From TMED14 sp964475135 (GTDB taxonomy: Bacteria; Bacteroidota; Bacteroidia; Flavobacteriales; Schleiferiaceae): a stretch of DNA of 56,260 bases. The notes below the pieces were generated by a model. It saw only the letters and a list, made by a program, of their open reading frames with translations. It searched no databases and had not been told where the DNA came from. The stretch is from assembly GCA_964475135.1 (NCBI GenBank), contig CAYYWL010000009.1, positions 1 to 56,260 on the forward strand, given 5' to 3'. Below, one piece after another: positions 51,671-56,260 of the stretch; positions within the stretch are counted from its first letter, which is position 1; each line of letters opens with the position of its first letter. Made by a program: the position numbers and the translations under genes.

Positions 51671-52627
51671 ATGGAATACTTAGATTTTGAAGCGCCCATC
51701 CGCGAACTCGACGAGCAAATTGCCAAGGCCGAGGCCCTCGAGCTCGAGACCGGAGTATCGATGGCGCAGTCCATTGAAGAACTGCGCAGCAAGCGCGACG
51801 CTACCTTTCACGAACTCGCGGCAGGACTAAGTCCATGGCAGCGCGTTCAGCTTAGCCGCCATCCAAACCGGCCGTACACCCTTGCGTACATCAATGCGAT
51901 GACTCAAGGTCAGTTCACCGAACTCCACGGCGATCGACAAGTCAAAGACGACAAGGCCATGGTTGGCGGCTGGGGATGGCTCGATGGCGAGTCGTTCATG
52001 TTTGTCGGACAGCAAAAGGGCATCAACACCAAAATGCGCCAGCTCCGAAACTTTGGAATGGCCAATCCCGAAGGTTACCGCAAGGCACTTCGTCTGTTCA
52101 AGCAAGCCGAGAAGTTTGGACGCCCAATTGTAACGCTGATTGACACACCAGGGGCCTTCCCTGGCCTCGAAGCCGAAGAACGCGGCCAAGGAGAAGCCAT
52201 CGCCCGCAACATTATGGAAATGACCCGCCTCAAAGTTCCAGTCATCTGCATCATCATCGGCGAAGGTGCCTCAGGCGGAGCCCTCGGAATCGGTGTCGGC
52301 GACCGCGTACTCATGCTTGAGAACACGTGGTACTCTGTGATTAGCCCGGAATCCTGCTCGTCCATCTTATGGCGCAGTTGGGACTACAAAACCACTGCTG
52401 CTGAAGCACTCAAGCTCACGGCATCCGACATGCTCGAGAACAAACTCATCGACGGAATCGTCCCCGAACCCCTCGGCGGAGCCCACCGCGATCCCGATGC
52501 TATGTTCGAGACGCTCAAGCACGAAATCCTCAAGTACTACCGCGCTCTCCAAGCATTGGATCCGCACGAACGCATCGACCTGCGCATGGACAAGTTTAGC
52601 GCAATGGGAGTCTACGAAACCGCCTAA
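51671..52627 (+). CDS. accA: Acetyl-CoA carboxylase carboxyltransferase subunit alpha
   Basis: A 318-residue crotonase-fold protein that, with AccD, transfers carboxyl from biotin to acetyl-CoA in the first step of fatty-acid synthesis. It begins YLDFEAPIRELDEQIAKAEA. It has VTLIDTPGAFPGLEAEERGQ and IIIGEGASGGALGIGVGDRV near residues 155-215 and WYSVISPESCSSILWRSW near 220. accD and the biotin carrier are elsewhere; the biotin ligase is at 15.3-16.0 kb. dnaB follows after 9 bp. Confidence 0.97.
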   Translation: MEYLDFEAPIRELDEQIAKAEALELETGVSMAQSIEELRSKRDATFHELAAGLSPWQRVQLSRHPNRPYTLAYINAMTQGQFTELHGDRQVKDDKAMVGGWGWLDGESFMFVGQQKGINTKMRQLRNFGMANPEGYRKALRLFKQAEKFGRPIVTLIDTPGAFPGLEAEERGQGEAIARNIMEMTRLKVPVICIIIGEGASGGALGIGVGDRVLMLENTWYSVISPESCSSILWRSWDYKTTAAEALKLTASDMLENKLIDGIVPEPLGGAHRDPDAMFETLKHEILKYYRALQALDPHERIDLRMDKFSAMGVYETA

Positions 52628-52636
52628 CGACCAACC

Positions 52637-54160
52637 ATGGAAGCCAACCAGCCAATGCAGCGCACCTCAGCCCGCCGCCCCAACCCGGGTAGTGTGGCCT
52701 TGCCATCTTTGGCTGGTAAGCTCCCCCCCCAAGCGATTGAGCTCGAAGAAGCCGTTCTCGGCTCGCTTTTGATCGACCGAAATGCCCTTTCAAAGGTCAT
52801 TGACATCTTGACCCCAGAGACCTTTTACGTCGACGCCCACCAAGCGGTGTTCTCAGTAGTAAAGGATTTGTTTGCGGAATCGCAGCCAATTGACATCCTC
52901 ACGGTCGCACAAGCCCTTCGCAAAGCGGGACAGCTCGAGCGCATCGGTGGCGAAGCCAAACTGATCAACCTCAGCACCCGCGTTTCGTCGTCTGCCCACA
53001 TCGAATACCACGCACGGATCGTCGTTCAAAAGCACATCCAGCGCGAACTCATTCGGATCGCCTCAGAGCTCACCGAGAAAGCATACGACGAGTCCACAGA
53101 TGTCCTTGACCTATTGGACAGCGCCGAACAGTCCTTGTTCAGCGTCTCCCAAGGTAACCTTAAGCGGAACTACGAATCCTCACTCAACCTCGTCAAGCAA
53201 GCGCTTGATCGCATTTCGGCCATCTCACAGCGCGAAGGCTTGTCGGGTGTACCGAGCGGATTCCGCGACGTCGACCGGGTAACCTCTGGTTGGCAAAAAT
53301 CTGACTTGGTCATCTTGGCCGCCCGTCCAGGTATGGGTAAGACCGCCTTTGTCTTGAGTATGGCGCGCAACATTGCCATTACCCACAAAGTCCCCGTTGC
53401 GGTATTTAGTCTTGAAATGTCGTCGGTGCAGCTCATCACCCGTATGATCTCATCTGAGACGGGCATCGGAGCCGAAAAGCTTCGCCGTGGCAACCTGGAC
53501 GCCACCGAATGGGCTCAACTCACCTCCAAGGTGAAGACCCTTCAGGACGCGCCGATTTACATCGACGACACCCCCGGCTTGAGCATTTTTGACCTTCGAG
53601 CCAAATGCCGTCGTCTCGTTTCGCAGCACCAAATCGGAATCATCATCATCGACTACCTCCAGCTGATGACCGCAGGTAATTCCAAGTCTGGTGGAAACCG
53701 TGAGCAAGAAATTTCGTCCATTTCGCGCGCACTCAAATCTATTGCAAAAGAGCTCGATATTCCGGTTATCGCCCTGTCACAGCTCTCGCGTGCGGTCGAA
53801 ACCCGCGGTGGCTCCAAGCGTCCGCTTCTTTCTGACCTTCGTGAATCAGGTGCAATCGAACAAGATGCTGACATTGTGTCATTCATCTACCGTCCTGAAT
53901 ACTACGGAATCCACGAATGGGATGACGATTCTGGGGCTCCCGCCGATGGTCAAGCTGAACTCATCATTGCCAAGCACCGAAACGGATCGCTCGAAAACGT
54001 TCGACTCAAATTCGAAGGAGCCATGGCCCGATTCTCAGACTTGGATTCTGGCTACAGTGCACGCGGTCCCGTTGCATCTGGATCCAGCAGCGACGCCTTG
54101 TTCGAATCCAAAATGAACCACGTCGAACCGAACGAGGGCGACGACTACCCACCGTTCTGA
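52637..54160 (+). CDS. dnaB: Replicative DNA helicase DnaB
   Basis: A 507-residue hexameric helicase. The N-terminal primase-interacting domain (about 25-130) begins PPQAIELEEAVLGSLLIDRN. The RecA-like ATPase domain follows, with Walker A VILAARPGMGKTAFVLSMAR near residue 234, Walker B GIIIIDYLQLM near 338, and LSQLSRAVETRGGSKRPLLS with DLRESGAIEQDAD. No intein is present. The acidic C-terminal tail ends DDYPPF. It ends 4 bp from the convergent porin-like gene with no room for a terminator. Confidence 0.97.
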   Translation: MEANQPMQRTSARRPNPGSVALPSLAGKLPPQAIELEEAVLGSLLIDRNALSKVIDILTPETFYVDAHQAVFSVVKDLFAESQPIDILTVAQALRKAGQLERIGGEAKLINLSTRVSSSAHIEYHARIVVQKHIQRELIRIASELTEKAYDESTDVLDLLDSAEQSLFSVSQGNLKRNYESSLNLVKQALDRISAISQREGLSGVPSGFRDVDRVTSGWQKSDLVILAARPGMGKTAFVLSMARNIAITHKVPVAVFSLEMSSVQLITRMISSETGIGAEKLRRGNLDATEWAQLTSKVKTLQDAPIYIDDTPGLSIFDLRAKCRRLVSQHQIGIIIIDYLQLMTAGNSKSGGNREQEISSISRALKSIAKELDIPVIALSQLSRAVETRGGSKRPLLSDLRESGAIEQDADIVSFIYRPEYYGIHEWDDDSGAPADGQAELIIAKHRNGSLENVRLKFEGAMARFSDLDSGYSARGPVASGSSSDALFESKMNHVEPNEGDDYPPF

Positions 54161-54164
54161 GGTT

Positions 54165-55973
54165 TTATTCAAACATTCTCCACCGCAGAAACCACCTAAG
54201 TGTGGCCGGCGGAACCGGATAATTTTGGGCCACAAAAACAGTATTCGGAACCCATCCCTGGTTGGCATTTTGTGCAACAATACCGAGCTGTGCCTCTCCG
54301 AGGTAGAGCATAGCTGAAGCGTGCACCAATCCGCCCGCAGGCATAGGCTGGTCACTTTGGGAATATCCGAACAATCCCTTTTCTGCCACCCATACGGGGC
54401 GCTGCCAGCCGCCCGTCCATCCCTGGCCCCGAAGCTCAAACTGCACACGCATTCCGGGGTACAAATTCGGAATCTTTGCTGCGTAAACCAATCCAAGCTC
54501 ACCATAACCAGGAGCAAGTCCCAATTCGGGCGACGAAGCCCAGCGGCCCTGCGCCAAGGCACGTACCGACCAATTCCGTGAAAGGTTCACGCGACCCTTC
54601 CAGTCCACTCCGAGCATTGCCCAAGAATCTCGGGCGACCCACGTAGCACTAGCATCCGACCAGTTTGCCACCGAAAGCATAGGATCACTGCTACTAAACT
54701 GGGCGCGAACAATGAGCTGCTCCCAAGGCTTGACCTTGAGCGCTCCACTTCGGACGTGCGAAACTGCTGTGCCCTGCCACGGCATGGTCCACCGCTGCGC
54801 CAACTCCACTTCCAACCACGGATTGGAACCAAAATCCAACCACCGCTGCCGACCGTAGCTGAACTCTACCGCCTGGCCCACGAGATCAACATCAGCCCGT
54901 AACCTGTTCCGACGTCCAGGAAACTCCCACGACCCCACTGGCGACCACCTGGGAATTTGACCCGGGGTCTTCCAAACCCCACTTTCCCAATACTGGGAAT
55001 TGATAAGGCGTACTCCTGCTGACCACTTTGACCGCACCCTCGGTAGCAAATCAATCACACTGACACCGCGCATTGCGGGCTCAGACCAACGTGCACCATC
55101 GGCGCGTACCACACGCACGTCAAATACCTCGTACAGAATAGAATCTACCGACAACCCAGACCCCTGGAATGCAGATCGATTATGGCTCCAATTCAGCTCT
55201 ATACCCAGCCGACTTCGTGCGTGAATCCATTCTGCCCGAATCTGACCCGATTGGCCCGCACGCTCAGCTTGGCTCCAACGCGTCGTCACCAGATCCCGAT
55301 TGGGTTGCCAAAACTCAGCCTCGGTCAGTTGCGCTACATCCACCACTCCGCCGGCCTCTCCATCCACAGTGCGCTGTAGCCCAACTTGAACACTGTAATT
55401 CCATCTTCTTGCGGAATCCCTTCCCCAAAAGGAAGTGCGCAAACGATCCCGAAAGTGGTCCTCGGTCAGCAAACCACCACTCATTTGCAAGCGGCGAAAA
55501 TCTACCCAAAAATGCTGGTAGTACTTGGGTGACGCACTCGCGACAACTCCAAACTCTTGACCACGGCCATGTGCGGACTGCCCCACCCAATCGACCACGG
55601 GCAAGGGCCCTTTGCGAACATTCCAATCTTGAGGTAGTTCCTGCACTGCATTCATCCAATATGGAACACCCACGGGTATCGATAAACCCAAATGCCCTAG
55701 ACTAAAATCCCACGCGGAACTTCCAAGTGCGCTAACTCCCACCGCCGCAGGAGCTAATGGTGTCCTGAGCACTCGATCGTCAGCACCCTCACTCCGGAAT
55801 AACACACCATCCCATACCGCTATCTTCCATGGAACAGGTCTTAGCGTATCCTCCATCCGGACCTCGCGGACTAATAAGGAATCCTTTACTACGTCTTGAG
55901 CTAGCACCGAAATCTCTGGACACAACAAAACCGCCCAAGCAAGTACAAAGCGAAGGCGGTGAATGGGGTTCAT
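54165..55973 (-). CDS. Putative outer-membrane porin-like beta-barrel
   Basis: A 602-residue protein with a signal peptide (about residues 1-25, ending ISVLAQ) and a mature region of many amphipathic strands rich in Trp, Arg, Gly and Ser (YYQHFWVDFRRLQMSGGLL and RRWNYSVQVGLQRTVDG). It ends with aromatic residues in ATLRWFLRWRMFE, as outer-membrane barrels do. It resembles the Bacteroidota putative porin group (Porin_10), but I am not certain of the family. The ATG at 55973 is 5 nt after CAtaTTTG (55986-55979), a near-consensus promoter just downstream of the rRNA terminator. Confidence 0.7.
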   Translation of the reverse strand: MNPIHRLRFVLAWAVLLCPEISVLAQDVVKDSLLVREVRMEDTLRPVPWKIAVWDGVLFRSEGADDRVLRTPLAPAAVGVSALGSSAWDFSLGHLGLSIPVGVPYWMNAVQELPQDWNVRKGPLPVVDWVGQSAHGRGQEFGVVASASPKYYQHFWVDFRRLQMSGGLLTEDHFRDRLRTSFWGRDSARRWNYSVQVGLQRTVDGEAGGVVDVAQLTEAEFWQPNRDLVTTRWSQAERAGQSGQIRAEWIHARSRLGIELNWSHNRSAFQGSGLSVDSILYEVFDVRVVRADGARWSEPAMRGVSVIDLLPRVRSKWSAGVRLINSQYWESGVWKTPGQIPRWSPVGSWEFPGRRNRLRADVDLVGQAVEFSYGRQRWLDFGSNPWLEVELAQRWTMPWQGTAVSHVRSGALKVKPWEQLIVRAQFSSSDPMLSVANWSDASATWVARDSWAMLGVDWKGRVNLSRNWSVRALAQGRWASSPELGLAPGYGELGLVYAAKIPNLYPGMRVQFELRGQGWTGGWQRPVWVAEKGLFGYSQSDQPMPAGGLVHASAMLYLGEAQLGIVAQNANQGWVPNTVFVAQNYPVPPATLRWFLRWRMFE

Positions 55974-56003
55974 GGGTGCAAATATGATGCGAATAAAAAC
56001 AAA

Positions 56004-56027
56004 AAACCCCCGCATATGCGAGGGTTT
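56004..56027 (-). terminator. rRNA operon intrinsic terminator
   Basis: A 12-bp near-perfect inverted repeat (56004-56015 with 56016-56027), one mismatch, with an effective small ATAT loop. Read on the minus strand it is followed by a tract of 12 bases containing 11 T. It ends the 5S-distal transcript. Confidence 0.85.
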
Positions 56028-56037
56028 CTGTATAAGT

Positions 56038-56142
56038 ATGGCGGCGACCTACTCTCCCAGCGTACTAGTACCATCGGCGCAAACGGGCTTAACGACTCTG
56101 TTCGGAATGGGAAGAGGTGATCCCCGTTGCAATAACCACCAT
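56038..56142 (-). rRNA. rrf: 5S ribosomal RNA
   Basis: The minus strand carries the conserved 5S core (ccattccgaacagag, then gcgccgatggtact, then gggagagtaggtc). The terminal helix pairs bases 56136-56142 with 56038-56044, which sets the ends to within a base or two and gives about 105 nt, normal for Bacteroidota. Confidence 0.93.
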
Positions 56143-56199
56143 GTTTTTACAAAGCTTTTTCATTGACACATTGGAAGCAACATAAAACATATCCTGGTC

Positions 56200-56260
56200 C
56201 GAATCCACGGGTAATTAGTACTACTCGGCTATGACATTACTGCCTTTACACCTATAGCCT
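56200..56260 (-). rRNA. rrl: 23S ribosomal RNA, 3' end (partial)
   Basis: The minus strand from the window edge reads ggtgtaaaggcagtaatgtc and then cgagtagtactaattaccc, the conserved 3' terminus of Bacteroidota 23S rRNA. The exact 3' end is approximate. About 57 bp of spacer without a tRNA separates it from 5S. The rest of the operon lies to the right of the window. Confidence 0.85.

Overview
The window is a gene-dense, GC-rich stretch of a Bacteroidota chromosome, most likely Flavobacteriales or a close relative; I cannot name a genus. The assignment rests on several independent signs: PorQ next to Cmk, a type IX secretion (T9SS) C-terminal sorting tail, GldF/GldG, a type B L31 next to a Bacteroidota-type GlmU-like protein, SerC-SerA-DUF1015, PhoH-PurC, Tgt-LptG, and repeated copies of the Bacteroidota -7 promoter element TAnnTTTG. 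The sequence looks like a draft or metagenome assembly: it has four 100-N gaps, and one is flanked by an exact 55-bp duplication that is almost certainly a scaffolding artefact.

Layout. 0-5.7 kb: end of recG, a VTT/DedA-type membrane protein, pheT, then purL convergent across a strong bidirectional hairpin. 5.7-9 kb: a lipoprotein amidohydrolase and a gapped long-chain acyl-CoA ligase. 9-15 kb: rluD, a T9SS cargo protein and a PASTA protein on the minus strand, diverging from ddl and coaD, then a NUDIX gene overlapped at both ends, and pyrE. 15-20.6 kb: birA, then rsfS-ftsH-LUD-cdsA-psd. 20.9-26.5 kb: rpmE2-glmU-like-lon-porQ-cmk on the minus strand. 26.7-35.7 kb: a beta-helix lipoprotein, gapped acyl-CoA reductase, ferredoxin, serC-serA-DUF1015-yggS, and an exonuclease/GIY-YIG protein with a small Cys-rich secreted peptide. 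35.8-46.5 kb: phoH-purC-OMP on the minus strand, diverging from SAM hydrolase-ABM-gldFG fusion-DUF4340, then dnaN, a phosphoesterase and pruA. 46.6-56.3 kb: rsmG and a glycosyltransferase diverging from tgt-lptG-eamA-accA-dnaB, then a porin-like gene downstream of an rRNA operon whose 5S and 23S 3' end close the window.

Most genes are housekeeping (translation, purine and pyrimidine synthesis, serine synthesis, phospholipid and peptidoglycan precursors, DNA replication, proteolysis), with a T9SS/gliding component (porQ, gldFG, a CTD cargo protein). I see no prophage, IS element, CRISPR array, tRNA or defence island, and no protein-coding system that I would call undescribed. No gene-free stretch exceeds 300 bases outside the rRNA end.

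The most unusual signals lie outside the gene list. First, a heptanucleotide repeat family (consensus about NRCWRGW) sits at gene ends and has apparently been translated as the tail of FtsH. Second, a companion 8-9-nt GAGCCAAC-type repeat occurs in several of the same junctions. Third, at least seven genes have a perfect TAnnTTTG only 4-5 nt before the start codon, which predicts leaderless mRNAs.
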